Assembly (NCBI RefSeq): GCF_000482705.1
Contig: NZ_KI519476.1
Location: 31,853 to 95,852 of the forward strand
DNA: 64,000 nt
DNA from: Glycomyces arizonensis DSM 44726
GTDB lineage: Bacteria > Actinomycetota > Actinomycetes > Mycobacteriales > Micromonosporaceae
Direction of reading: 5' to 3'
Position numbers and translations under genes: made by a program. Shown here one piece after another: positions 44,004 through 51,861 of this stretch; within the stretch, counting starts at the first letter, position 1; every line of letters starts with the position of its first letter. A model generated the notes under the pieces. That model saw nothing but the letters and a program-made list of their open reading frames with translations. It did no database searches and had not been told where the DNA came from.

Positions 44004-45608
44004 TCAGCCCTGTCCCCCCGCCAGGAGCGGCTCGAGCACCAGGCCCGGGTAGTCGTTGAGGAGCGTCTGGATGCGGTACTTGTTGGGCAGCGCCACCAGG
44101 AACGCGCCGTCCCGCGGGCGCGTGAACACCTCGATGCCGGGCGCGGCGAGCAGCTGCTTGGCGCCGTCGGCGTCGGTGAGCCGCGCCAGCTGGTACGGCA
44201 GGTGATCGATGGCGGCGGGCACGTCGAACTCGGCGGCGAGCCGCGCGAGCGTGACCTCGAACTGGAGCGGGCCGACCGCCGCCAGCACCGGCGTGGCCTC
44301 GCCGCGCCGCTCGGAGTACAGCACCTGGACGACGCCCTCGGCGTCGAGCTGCGCGATGCCGCGGCGGAACCGCTTGGCCTTGGACGTGTCGTGCATCTGG
44401 AGGGCGCCGAAGTGCTCGGGCGCGAAGGCCGGCAGCGGCGGGAACTCGACGGGCCTGCCCGCGTAGATGGTGTCCCCGACCGACAGGCCCGAGGCGTTGA
44501 CCAGGCCGATGATGTCGCCGGGCCAGGCCTCCTCGACCGTGTCGCGGGAGGCCCCGAACATGGTCTGCGCGTACTTGGTGGACATGGTGCGCTTGCCCTG
44601 CGCCTGCGTCACCTGCATGCCGCGCTCGAAGCGCCCCGAGCAGACGCGGACGAACGCGAGCTGGTCGCGGTGGGAGGCGTTCATGTTGGCCTGCGACTTG
44701 AACACGAAGCCGGAGAAGCCCGACTCCAGCTCGCGCGGCTCGCCGTCGACGTCCTCCCGGGCGAACGGCGCGGGGGCGATGTCGACGAGCAGGTCCAACA
44801 GCTGGCCGATGCCGAAATGCACCAGGGCCGCGCCGAACAGCGTCGGCGTGGTCTGCCCGGCCTCGAAGGTCTTCTGGTCGAAATCGGCCTCCACCTCGCC
44901 GAGCAGTTCGGATTCCTCCAAGGCGCGGCCGAACTCGTCGCCGAAGCGGGCGGCGGCCTCGTCGGCGCCGAGGACCTCGGTGACGGCCAGCTGCTGGCCG
45001 CCGGGGGAGCGCTCGTAGCGGACCATGCCCTCGGCGCGCCTGCCGTCGATGGCGATGCGCTCGATGACGCCGCGGAACTCGCCGCCGATGCCGACGGGCC
45101 AGGTGACGGGCGTGGGCTTGATGCCGATGCGGTTCTCGATCTCCTCGAGCAGTTCGAGGGCGTCCTTGGCGGGGCGGTCCCATTTGTTGATGAACGTGAT
45201 GACCGGGATGCGGCGCGCCCGGCACACCTCGAACAGCTTCAGGGTCTGCGGTTCGAGGCCCTTGGCGGCGTCGAGCAGCATGACGGCGGCGTCGACGGCC
45301 GTCAGCACGCGGTAGGTGTCCTCGGAGAAGTCGGCGTGGCCGGGCGTGTCGAGGAGGTTGACGACGCAGCCGCGGTACTCGAACTGGAGGGAGGCCGAGG
45401 TGATCGAGATGCCGCGGTCCTGCTCCATGGACATCCAGTCGGAGACGACGCCCTTGCGGTCGCCCTTGCCGTGGACGGCGCCGGCCGAGGCGATGGCCTG
45501 GCCGTGGAGGGCGAGGGCCTCGGTGATGGTCGACTTGCCGGCGTCGGGGTGCGAGATCACCGCGAAGGTGCGACGGCGGGCGGATTCGGCCGTGATGTGG
45601 CTGGACAT
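44004..45608 (-). CDS. prfC: Peptide chain release factor 3
   Basis: RF3 is a GTPase that removes RF1/RF2 from the ribosome after peptide release. The 534-residue protein has the G1 motif SHPDAGKST, switch region [27 protein letters not shown] and NKWDRPAKD, followed by the RF3-specific domain with [18 protein letters not shown] and the C-terminal [13 protein letters not shown] part. The ATG at 45608 has GAGGA upstream. It ends one base before rsmA begins. Confidence 0.95.
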   Translation of the reverse strand: MSSHITAESARRRTFAVISHPDAGKSTITEALALHGQAIASAGAVHGKGDRKGVVSDWMSMEQDRGISITSASLQFEYRGCVVNLLDTPGHADFSEDTYRVLTAVDAAVMLLDAAKGLEPQTLKLFEVCRARRIPVITFINKWDRPAKDALELLEEIENRIGIKPTPVTWPVGIGGEFRGVIERIAIDGRRAEGMVRYERSPGGQQLAVTEVLGADEAAARFGDEFGRALEESELLGEVEADFDQKTFEAGQTTPTLFGAALVHFGIGQLLDLLVDIAPAPFAREDVDGEPRELESGFSGFVFKSQANMNASHRDQLAFVRVCSGRFERGMQVTQAQGKRTMSTKYAQTMFGASRDTVEEAWPGDIIGLVNASGLSVGDTIYAGRPVEFPPLPAFAPEHFGALQMHDTSKAKRFRRGIAQLDAEGVVQVLYSERRGEATPVLAAVGPLQFEVTLARLAAEFDVPAAIDHLPYQLARLTDADGAKQLLAAPGIEVFTRPRDGAFLVALPNKYRIQTLLNDYPGLVLEPLLAGGQG

Positions 45609-45801
45609 GGATTCCTCAAGGATGTGACGAGAACAGGTCTTTCGTGCAGCGGGCTCGGCGTTCAACGATAGCCGCGAACGGCACCACACCCCACGCCCCG
45701 CGCCGCGACATGGACGCCGCCTAGACGCTTTGTGCGCCTGAAGTCCCGCCGGGCCCGATTCTTGTCGGACCCGCGTGCCATGGTGCTCCTATTCCCCTTA
45801 T

Positions 45802-45820
45802 GGGTGGGTGGGGGTTAGGG
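45802..45820 (+). other. G-quadruplex-type sequence
   Basis: GGGTGGGTGGGGGTTAGGG has four G tracts with loops of one to three bases in the 232-base gap between the prfC start and the yqeY end. On the template for prfC the run would be C-rich. Confidence 0.4.
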
Positions 45821-45840
45821 ATGGTAGTCACGCTCAGCGC

Positions 45841-46296
45841 TCACCCGGCCAATTCGGCCTTCACGATCCCGGCCACGACCTTCCCGTCCGCGCGGCCCGC
45901 GGTCTTCGGCTGCACGATCTTCATGACCTTGCCCATGTCCTTCGGTCCCGAGAAGCCGCCTTCGGCGATCGCCGAGCGCACGATCGCAGTGAGTTCCGCC
46001 TCAGTGAGCTCCTCCGGCAGGTAGCGCTTGATCACGGCCTCCTCGGCCAGTTCGGCCTCGGCCGACTCCTCGCGCCCGCCCTCGCGGAACGCGTCGGCGG
46101 CCTCGCGGCGCTGTTTCGCCTGCTTGATGAGCACCTTGGTGACCTCGGTGTCGTCGAGCTCGCGCGCGGATTTGCCCGCCACCTCCTCGTTGCGGATCGC
46201 CGCCAGGACCATCCTCAGCGTGCCCAGCGTCACCTTGTCGCGCGACTTGAGGGCGGATCGCATATCCGTTTCCAACTGGGTCTTCAGCTCACTCAT
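45841..46296 (-). CDS. GatB/YqeY domain protein
   Basis: The 151-residue protein is the stand-alone YqeY helical domain related to the tail of the amidotransferase subunit GatB: MRSALKSRDKVTLGTLRMVL, KQRREAADAFREGGREESAE, IKRYLPEELTEAEL and IVQPKTAGRADGKVV. It probably contacts tRNA, but the role of the free form is unsettled. The start at 46296 is chosen since the longer frame overlaps the divergent phosphoesterase gene. Confidence 0.92.
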   Translation of the reverse strand: MSELKTQLETDMRSALKSRDKVTLGTLRMVLAAIRNEEVAGKSARELDDTEVTKVLIKQAKQRREAADAFREGGREESAEAELAEEAVIKRYLPEELTEAELTAIVRSAIAEGGFSGPKDMGKVMKIVQPKTAGRADGKVVAGIVKAELAG

Positions 46297-46320
46297 ATCT
46301 CGACAATCTACCGTTGGGGT

Positions 46321-47217
46321 ATGAAGATCAGCCGTGGCCTCGCCGCAGCAGCCGGTATCGGGGTCGGCGCCGGTGCGCTGGCGCTCGCGTACGCGTCCCT
46401 CTACGAGCGCGTCCAGTACACGCTCCGCCATTTCGCGGTGCCGGTGCTGCCGCCGGAGGCCGAACCGATCCGGGTCCTGCACATCTCCGACCTACACATG
46501 ACGCCGGGGCAGGTGCGCAAGGCGCACTGGGTGGCGTCGCTGGCCGCGCTCGACCCGGACCTGGTCCTGCTGACCGGCGACAACATCGCCCACCCCGAGG
46601 CGCTCGACCTGGTCTCCAAGACGCTGCGGCCCCTGTTCAAGGCGCCGGGCGCGTTCGTGTTCGGCTCGAACGACTACTACGCGCCGGTGTTCAAGAACCC
46701 GCTCCAGTACTTCAACCCGAACCACGAGCACAAGTACGGCGAGCCGCTGCCCACCGAGGAGCTGCACAAGGTGCTCGTCGACGGCGGGTGGACCGACCTG
46801 AACAACGCCGCCGCCGACGCGGTGGTGTCGGGCCTGAGCATCCACTTCGCGGGCGTCGACGACCCGCACTTCGACCTGGACGACTACGACCTCGTCGCGG
46901 GCCCGGTCCCGCAGGACGCGGACCTGTCGATCGGGCTGACGCACTCGCCGGAGCCGCGCGTGCTGGACGACTTCTCCCGCGACGGCTATGACTTCGTGGC
47001 CGCGGGCCACACCCACGGCGGACAGGTGTGCGTGCCGGGGTACGGCGCGCTCGTCACGAACTGCGGGATCGACCGCGAGCGCGTCAAGGGCTTGAGCGCG
47101 TGGGACGACATGTGGCTGCACGTCTCGGCGGGCCTGGGCACCTCGCCGTACGCGCCGGTGCGCTTCGCGTGCGCGCCGGAGGCGAGCCTGCTGACCTTCG
47201 TGCCGGCCTCGCTCTAG
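46321..47217 (+). CDS. Membrane-anchored metallophosphoesterase
   Basis: The 298-residue protein has an N-terminal hydrophobic helix (about 5-25) and a calcineurin-like phosphoesterase domain with HISDLHMTPGQ, LLTGDNIAH, GSNDYYAP (GNHD-type motif, here SND) and GHTHGGQVCVPGYG. Metal ligands are present, so it should be an active phosphatase or phosphodiesterase acting at the membrane face; the substrate is unknown. The ATG has TACCGT six bases upstream, suggesting a leaderless start. Confidence 0.88.
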   Translation: MKISRGLAAAAGIGVGAGALALAYASLYERVQYTLRHFAVPVLPPEAEPIRVLHISDLHMTPGQVRKAHWVASLAALDPDLVLLTGDNIAHPEALDLVSKTLRPLFKAPGAFVFGSNDYYAPVFKNPLQYFNPNHEHKYGEPLPTEELHKVLVDGGWTDLNNAAADAVVSGLSIHFAGVDDPHFDLDDYDLVAGPVPQDADLSIGLTHSPEPRVLDDFSRDGYDFVAAGHTHGGQVCVPGYGALVTNCGIDRERVKGLSAWDDMWLHVSAGLGTSPYAPVRFACAPEASLLTFVPASL

Positions 47218-47240
47218 ACGCCGACCGCGCGCCGAATGTG

Positions 47241-47267
47241 ACGGGGCCCGGCCGGACCGGACCCCGT
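47241..47267 (+). terminator. Terminator hairpin after the phosphoesterase gene
   Basis: ACGGGGCCCGG pairs with CCGGACCCCGT (11 bp, one mismatch) over a five-base loop, 23 bases after the stop and before the tRNA-Pro promoter region. Confidence 0.6.
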
Positions 47268-47344
47268 TCGACGCCGGGCCTCTGACTCGGGTAGCATTTC
47301 ATCTCGGTGTGAACGCCCCAGTGCGTTCGCGGACAAACGAATAT

Positions 47345-47421
47345 CGGGTTGTGGCGCAGCTTGGTAGCGCACCTCGTTCGGGACGAGGGGGTCGCAGGTT
47401 CAAATCCTGTCAACCCGACCA
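47345..47421 (+). tRNA. tRNA-Pro (CGG), CCA encoded
   Basis: The 77-nt gene has acceptor CGGGTTG/CAACCCG, D arm GCGC-AGCTTGGTA-GCGC, anticodon stem CCTCG/CGAGG with loop TTCGGGA (anticodon CGG), T arm CAGG-TTCAAAT-CCTG and encoded CCA. A damaged second copy lies at 49460. TAGCAT near 47292 may be its -10. Confidence 0.95.
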
Positions 47422-47443
47422 CTGTGATGTATCAGGACATAGG

Positions 47444-47477
47444 AAACGGTCCGAACCTGCGAAGGTTCGGGCCGTTT
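47444..47477 (+). terminator. tRNA-Pro terminator
   Basis: AAACGGTCCGAACCT and AGGTTCGGGCCGTTT form a 15-bp stem with one G.T pair and loop GCGA, followed by a T-rich run. It ends tRNA-Pro and overlaps the left inverted repeat of the IS481-type fragment. Confidence 0.7.
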
Positions 47478-47484
47478 GTCGTTT

Positions 47485-47859
47485 TCAGCGTGTGGGTCCT
47501 TTTGGTCGGCCGGTGGGCTGGTAGTCACGGGTGGGGTCGAGGGTGAGGTGCCGAATCAGTTCGCCGGTGGTGGCGTCCAGGACGCGGATGTCGAGGCCTT
47601 CGACGATCAGGAGGACGCGGGTGCCCTCATGGATGCGTCCGACGCCGATGTGGTGGAGCTTTCCGTTGTGTCGCAGGGTGACTGATCCGGCTTTGTCGAT
47701 GGTGTCAGTGCGGATGCGGCCTGGGGTGTCGCCTGCGGCCGGGTCGCCGGGGGCGACCTCGGTCTGCGAGCGGCCTTCGAGGATGAGGCGGTGATGATCA
47801 AACGCGCTTTCGACATGCCCCAGATCAGACACCGGAAAGTTGCCGATGACCCGAGACAT
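47485..47859 (-). pseudogene. IS481-family transposase, 3' remnant
   Basis: The last 75 residues (RIRTDTIDKAGSVTLR, NGKLHHIGVGRIHEGTRVLL, LDIRVLDATTGELIRHLTL and DYQPTGRPKGP) match the C-terminus of IS481 transposases. The first 47 residues resemble the non-coding left end of such an element read through. The DDE catalytic core is absent, so it cannot be active. Confidence 0.7.
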
Positions 47860-48076
47860 GAGTTTCCTATGTCCTGAACGAGGACACTGTCAACCCGACT
47901 TTGTGACCGCGTGTGAACGTGTGTGAACGGTCGTGGCCGGGTATGATCTCGCGATTGTGCCCGGCCACCGCCGCGTTCGCATATTGATCGTGGGCGGCTC
48001 AAGAAAGCTTTTACGCCGCCGACCGAGGTCTTGTCGTAGTCGGATCCTGCGCCTATCAACGCCGCCGGAGGGCCAA

Positions 48077-48673
48077 CTAGAACAGACCGGTTTGTCTCCA
48101 GCCCCGAATCGGTGCTCGCCCGGTCATCTGCAGAACCAGTAGCAGCGAGAGAGTGGCGGCGCCTAGGCCGACGAACCACACCGTGGTCAACCCAATGCGG
48201 GAGCCCACGCCGAAGTCGGCGTGGCCGAAGACGTACCCGAGCGTGGATGCCAGTGCCAGTACGCTCGCCCCGACGAAGGTCAGGAGCAAGGGGAGCAGAG
48301 AGCCGAATAGGTGCGGCTTATATGGCCGCCGCCGCAGCCATGCCTCCCAGTGAAGGCCGCCAGGTACTCGGTCGCTGAGGTGAGTGCGGACGTACTCGGC
48401 GACGCGGACGGTCCCGAAGTGCTGAGCCACCAGTCGCCCGCACAGCAGGTAGGAGCTGAACGGCACGATGAGCATCACCGCAGTCATGTCCGGTCGTGAG
48501 ATGGCGAACCCGAAGATCGTGGCCGTGACCGTCAGTTGGAGGGTCAGCAACTGCTGCTGCGCTTTGACTCGTTCCAGGGTCTCTTGGCGCAGCGCGGAGA
48601 ACTCCGCCAACGGGCCTTCACAGCCTCCGGTGACATCCATGCCAAGCGCTGTGTCTTTTGTCGACTCCGCCAT
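48077..48673 (-). CDS. Uncharacterised four-helix membrane protein
   Basis: The 198-residue protein has a cytosolic N-terminus with a short coiled-coil (LRQETLERVKAQQQLLTLQL) and about four transmembrane segments (TVTATIFGFAIS; AVMLIVPFSSYLLCG; LFGSLLPLLLTFVGASVLAL; GLTTVWFVGLGAATLSLLL). No family is recognised. It lies alone within the decayed tRNA-Pro region, as is common for accessory or defence-type genes on small integrated elements. ATG 48673 is taken; another ATG at 48700 is in frame. Confidence 0.6.
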   Translation of the reverse strand: MAESTKDTALGMDVTGGCEGPLAEFSALRQETLERVKAQQQLLTLQLTVTATIFGFAISRPDMTAVMLIVPFSSYLLCGRLVAQHFGTVRVAEYVRTHLSDRVPGGLHWEAWLRRRPYKPHLFGSLLPLLLTFVGASVLALASTLGYVFGHADFGVGSRIGLTTVWFVGLGAATLSLLLVLQMTGRAPIRGWRQTGLF

Positions 48674-48861
48674 GCGATCGACAGTAATCCGAGCATGCAA
48701 CTAGCCGATGGATCGGCGGCTGTGACGCCCGACCCCTGCGCTGCCAACCACCTGACAAGAGCGATGACGACAGGCACGAGGCTCACGTAGGACGCGATCA
48801 GCCAGATGGCGGAACCGAGTCATGCCAACAAGTCTGAAGAAATACCGTAGAGATCTGGTCC

Positions 48862-49008
48862 GTCCATGTGCGGCGAGCCACCGATTGGGCACTTGCACGG
48901 CGGCAGCTGACCGACTTCGCCCTTGAAGCAGGGTTCAGCGAACTGGCATGGAAAACCAGCGAAAGCGGCGGCTTCTTCCGGCCCATCCTCACGGCACGGG
49001 CGAGCTGA
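48862..49008 (+). pseudogene. SAM methyltransferase, C-terminal fragment
   Basis: The frame reads RQLTDFALEAGFSELAWKTS then ESGGFFRPILTARAS and a stop, which matches the C-terminal end of class I methyltransferases (GF..V.W..PE.SGF.QPIv.AR). The N-terminal SAM domain is missing upstream. Confidence 0.55.
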
Positions 49009-49058
49009 CCACGCCCCGCCTCAGACGAGACAGCGGCGCGTTTAGGTCGCAGCTACTG

Positions 49059-49379
49059 TCAGATCGACCGTGGCCGCGCGGTAATGGCGCCTTCCTCGCG
49101 CGCCGTCCGGACCAGGCGCTTGACGCTGCGGATGCCGACGCCGTACTGGAGGGCAAGGTCCTTCTGCCTGGCCCCCGCGGCAAATGAGGCGGTGAGCGCG
49201 TTTCGCTGGTCGGAGGAGAGGCGTCGATGGAGCGGGCGTGGTATCCGCCCTGAACTGTCCTCGATGGTGTACTCGCCTGCCGTGCCCGAGTGCCGAAAAG
49301 GGCCCGAAGTCCCCTCATCGCTTGGTAGCGGGCCGGACAGATACCCGAGCAGGCCGTCTACCTGCGGTGGGGTGTTCAA
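49059..49379 (-). pseudogene. Helix-turn-helix fragment, possibly recombinase tail
   Basis: Residues 54-97 of this 106-residue frame (RRLSSDQRNALTASFAAGAR, QKDLALQYGVGIRSVKRLVR) form a helix-turn-helix like the tails of serine recombinases and of small element-borne regulators. The first half matches nothing I know. It may be a gene remnant or a small DNA-binding protein; no RBS is seen. Confidence 0.4.
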
Positions 49380-49407
49380 AGTAGCGATTATTAGCTCGAC
49401 TGCTCAG

Positions 49408-49427
49408 AGGGGACCGTGAGGTCCCCT
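49408..49427. terminator. Short perfect terminator hairpin
   Basis: AGGGGACC-GTGA-GGTCCCCT is followed by TTCTC. No intact gene feeds into it from the left; it may be left over from the inserted element or a lost tRNA. Confidence 0.6.
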
Positions 49428-49459
49428 TTCTCATGCCTGGTCGGCGGGCAAACGGATAT

Positions 49460-49560
49460 CGGGTTGTGGCGCGGCTTGGCTCTGTTTTTGGCGACACTTC
49501 GTGTCGGCGGCATCTCGTTCGGGACGAGGGGTCGCAGGTGCAAATCCTGTCAACCCGACC
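49460..49560 (+). pseudogene. Broken second copy of tRNA-Pro (CGG)
   Basis: It copies the tRNA-Pro at 47345 including about 14 bases of 5' flank. The D arm is replaced after GGCTTGG by a 31-base insert (49480-49510) with a CGACAC-TTC-GTGTCG hairpin. The anticodon arm is intact, but the T loop reads GTGCAAAT instead of GTTCAAAT and the terminal CCA is lost, so it should not be functional. Confidence 0.85.
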
Positions 49561-49816
49561 GATGAGAATACAGTTCAGGGTCGGTTTCCCAGGGAAGGGA
49601 TTCCGGCCCTGACCGTGTTCGCGGCAGCGTGTCGCGGCGACGCCGGTCTTCGCCCTCATCGTTCTCGCTCCGTTTCCGGAGCGCTTTCCGAGTGGCCTCA
49701 TCGGAGGCTCGCGCGTGAATCTCCATGGTCGTCTCGAAGTCCGAGTGCCGCATGATCGCCATGGCCGCTCGAGGAGGGACATCGGGGTCCGCCGGCAGCG
49801 AGCCGCAGGTCCGCCG
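49550..49816 (-). pseudogene. Tyrosine integrase, C-terminal remnant
   Basis: The frame contains RRTCGSLPADPDVPPRAAMA, then IMRHSDFETTMEIHARASDE and ATRKALRKRS, the C-terminus of actinobacterial phage-type integrases (HxLRrTCGsLl...VpPrtAMaIMrHSdfeTTMeiY). Where the catalytic Tyr is expected (TMEIY) there is His, and the N-terminal two thirds are gone. It ends inside the broken tRNA-Pro copy, the classical int-att arrangement. Confidence 0.75.
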
Positions 49817-49916
49817 AGCACCGAGCGACGAGGAGGACCCGCCGGTCGGCCCGGTGCGGACCTCGCGGGGCGGAGCCCATCGGCCTGATCGGACGACGGC
49901 CGATCGTGGTGTCGGC

Positions 49917-49945
49917 TACAAATGGTATCTGTATAGATCTATCAT
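49917..49945 (+). promoter_or_regulatory. Leaderless promoter of CGNR gene A
   Basis: TACAAA (49917-49922), a 17-base spacer, then TATCAT (49940-49945) six bases before the ATG. The spacer contains the palindrome ATAGATCTAT. The whole 36 bases to the start align with the promoter of CGNR gene B at about 25 positions. Confidence 0.65.
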
Positions 49946-49951
49946 TAGTTC

Positions 49952-50521
49952 ATGGAATCTGAAGCTGCACGGCGCGCCGCCTTGCCGGTGGCGCTGGCCA
50001 ATACCGTCTACACGCTGCGCGGGAAGATCCGCGACGACCTCGACACGCCCGAGGGCCTGGCTGACTGGCTCGGGCGGGAATCAGGCGTACTGGAGACCTC
50101 CGCTGCCGGGCCCGGGTCGCTGACCGCCACCGACGACGATCTGCGCGACGCCCGCGACCTGCGCGCGGCGGTCAGGGAGATCCTCGCGGCCGTGTCCGCG
50201 GGCGAGGCGCCTGACGCGACGTCCCTCTACCGCCTGAACTGGCGCGCCGCCGCCGCGCCGAGCTGGCCGCGGCTGCGCTGGGAGGACGGCCCGGTCCTCG
50301 AAAGGGCCAACGACGCCGCCCCGGTGGCGGCGGCCCTGTCCGAGATCGCCGGGGACGCGATCGCGCTGTTCGCCTCCGAGGCCGGGGCCGCGCTGTCGGC
50401 CTGCGCCTCCCCCGAGTGCATCCGGTACTTCGCCAAGGTCGACCCCCGGCGCAAATGGTGCTCGCCCGAATGCGGCAACCGCGCCCGCGTCGCCAAGCAC
50501 TACCACCGCACACATGGCTAG
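49952..50521 (+). CDS. CGNR zinc-finger regulator A
   Basis: The 189-residue protein has an N-terminal ABATE-like helical domain (about 1-140) and a C-terminal CGNR zinc finger (CASPECIRYFAKVDPRRKWC, then SPECGNRARVAKHYHR). All four zinc ligands are present. CGNR proteins are presumed transcription regulators that sense a ligand through the N-terminal part. The start has no SD and sits six bases after TATCAT, so it is leaderless. It is a close paralogue of the protein at 59277 and lies just before the biosynthetic cluster. Confidence 0.88.
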   Translation: MESEAARRAALPVALANTVYTLRGKIRDDLDTPEGLADWLGRESGVLETSAAGPGSLTATDDDLRDARDLRAAVREILAAVSAGEAPDATSLYRLNWRAAAAPSWPRLRWEDGPVLERANDAAPVAAALSEIAGDAIALFASEAGAALSACASPECIRYFAKVDPRRKWCSPECGNRARVAKHYHRTHG

Positions 50522-50547
50522 TCATGGGCGCTAATTTGTCACTGTTC

Positions 50548-50571
50548 GTGCGTATTTGTGTAAATACGCAC
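50548..50571. terminator. Perfect hairpin between CGNR A and the monooxygenase
   Basis: GTGCGTATTT-GTGT-AAATACGCAC is a perfect 10-bp inverted repeat 26 bases after the CGNR stop and followed by TTCTTG. It may end the CGNR transcript or be an operator for the monooxygenase gene 60 bases on. Confidence 0.5.
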
Positions 50572-50632
50572 TTCTTGCGGTGATTACGGTCGTTCCACAC
50601 GCGGAATCAAGCGAATGGAAAGGATTCACGCC

Positions 50633-51850
50633 ATGCAGACTGCCAACAGCGCCGCCGACACGCGGCCCGCACCCCCGCTGACTGCCGAAGAGATCATCAA
50701 GCGAGCCGAAGACCTCCAGCCGTGGCTGCGCGAGCGTTCCGACGACATCGAGGCCGGCCGGCGCCTGTCCGGCGAGGTCGTCGAGGCCCTGCGCGACACC
50801 GGCGTGTTCGGCATGGCCTTCCCCACCGCCTGGGGCGGCCCCGAACTGACCTCCTCGGAGCAGACCCGCGTCATCGAGGCGCTGTCCTACGGCGACACCT
50901 CCGCCGGATGGTGCGCCATGATCGGCATGGACTCCGGCATCTACGCCGGCTATCTCGACGAGGACACCGCCCGCGGCATGTTCCCCGCCCAGAACGAGAT
51001 CACCGCCGGACTCATCTTCCCCTCGGGCCGGGCCGACCGCGTCGAAGGCGGCTACCGGCTCACCGGCCGCTGGAAGTTCGGTTCCGGCATCACCCACTGC
51101 GACTGGGTCTCCGCCGGCGCCTTCGTCTACCGCAGCGGCGAGCCCGAGCCCAGCCCCGCCGGGGCCGAACGCCACTGGCGCATGTTCATTCTGCCGCCCA
51201 CTGAGGTGACCGTCCTCGACACCTGGCACACCACCGGCCTGTCCGGCTCCGGATCATGCGACTACGAGGTCCAGGGCGTCTTCGTCCCCGAGTCGCACAC
51301 CTTCAGCTTCGGCGTCCCGCGCAGCCGCAGCGGCCCCCTCTCGCTTCCCGACGCTTTCGTGCGCAACATGCCCGGCGTCCCCCTCGGCACGGCCCGCGCC
51401 GCTCTCGACCACTTCCGCGCCATCGCCCGGGAGCGGACCATCGCCGCCACCGGAGGACGCTGGGCCGACGACTACCGCATCCAGCTCACCCTCGCCGAAT
51501 GCGAGATGGAGTTCCAGGCCGCCCGCCACGCCGTATACGGCAGCCTCGACGAGCACTGGTCGCGCCTCGCGACCGCCGCCTCGCTCGACGACCTCACCGA
51601 CGACCAGCGCATCGCCACGATGCTCCCGCGCGTGAACTCCTTCCGCGCCGCCCGACGCATCATCAGCCGCCTGTACGACCTGCTGGCCACCGGAGCGATC
51701 TACCGGCCCAATCCCATGGACCGGTGGCTGCGCGACATCACCACCATGTGCCAGCACATCGTCGTCCAGGACCAGATCGTCCAGTCCGCCGGCGCCTACC
51801 TCCTCGGCGGCGATCCCCAATTCCCATTCAGCCTCGGCATCGTCGAGTAA
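50633..51850 (+). CDS. Flavin-dependent monooxygenase, acyl-CoA dehydrogenase-like (group D)
   Basis: The 405-residue protein has the acyl-CoA dehydrogenase fold used by two-component monooxygenases such as HsaA: an N-terminal helical domain with FGMAFPTAWGGPELTSSEQT, a middle beta domain with YRLTGRWKFGSGITHCDWVS and LDTWHTTGLSGSGSCDYEVQ (which defines the HsaA-like group), and a C-terminal helical bundle. It would use reduced FMN/FAD from the flavin reductase at 53882 to hydroxylate an aromatic or similar substrate. ATG 50633 has AAGGA eight bases before it. Confidence 0.88.
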   Translation: MQTANSAADTRPAPPLTAEEIIKRAEDLQPWLRERSDDIEAGRRLSGEVVEALRDTGVFGMAFPTAWGGPELTSSEQTRVIEALSYGDTSAGWCAMIGMDSGIYAGYLDEDTARGMFPAQNEITAGLIFPSGRADRVEGGYRLTGRWKFGSGITHCDWVSAGAFVYRSGEPEPSPAGAERHWRMFILPPTEVTVLDTWHTTGLSGSGSCDYEVQGVFVPESHTFSFGVPRSRSGPLSLPDAFVRNMPGVPLGTARAALDHFRAIARERTIAATGGRWADDYRIQLTLAECEMEFQAARHAVYGSLDEHWSRLATAASLDDLTDDQRIATMLPRVNSFRAARRIISRLYDLLATGAIYRPNPMDRWLRDITTMCQHIVVQDQIVQSAGAYLLGGDPQFPFSLGIVE

Positions 51851-51861
51851 GGAGCCCGAGA

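Larger units (their letters stand above)
47423..47878 (-). mobile_element. Internally deleted IS481-type element
   Basis: Perfect 16-bp inverted repeats TCAGGACATAGGAAAC (47432-47447) and its complement (47862-47877) bound a fragment that keeps only the 3' end of an IS481-type transposase gene. Left of the repeat, TGTGATGTATCAGGACAT looks like a full IS481 terminus. A copy of the tRNA-Pro 3' end (CTGTCAACCCGAC) follows at 47887-47899. Confidence 0.7.

Noticed and set aside
49460..49560. A functional second tRNA-Pro, perhaps with an intron
   Set aside because: The insert is in the D arm rather than next to the anticodon, a conserved T-loop base is changed and CCA is absent.
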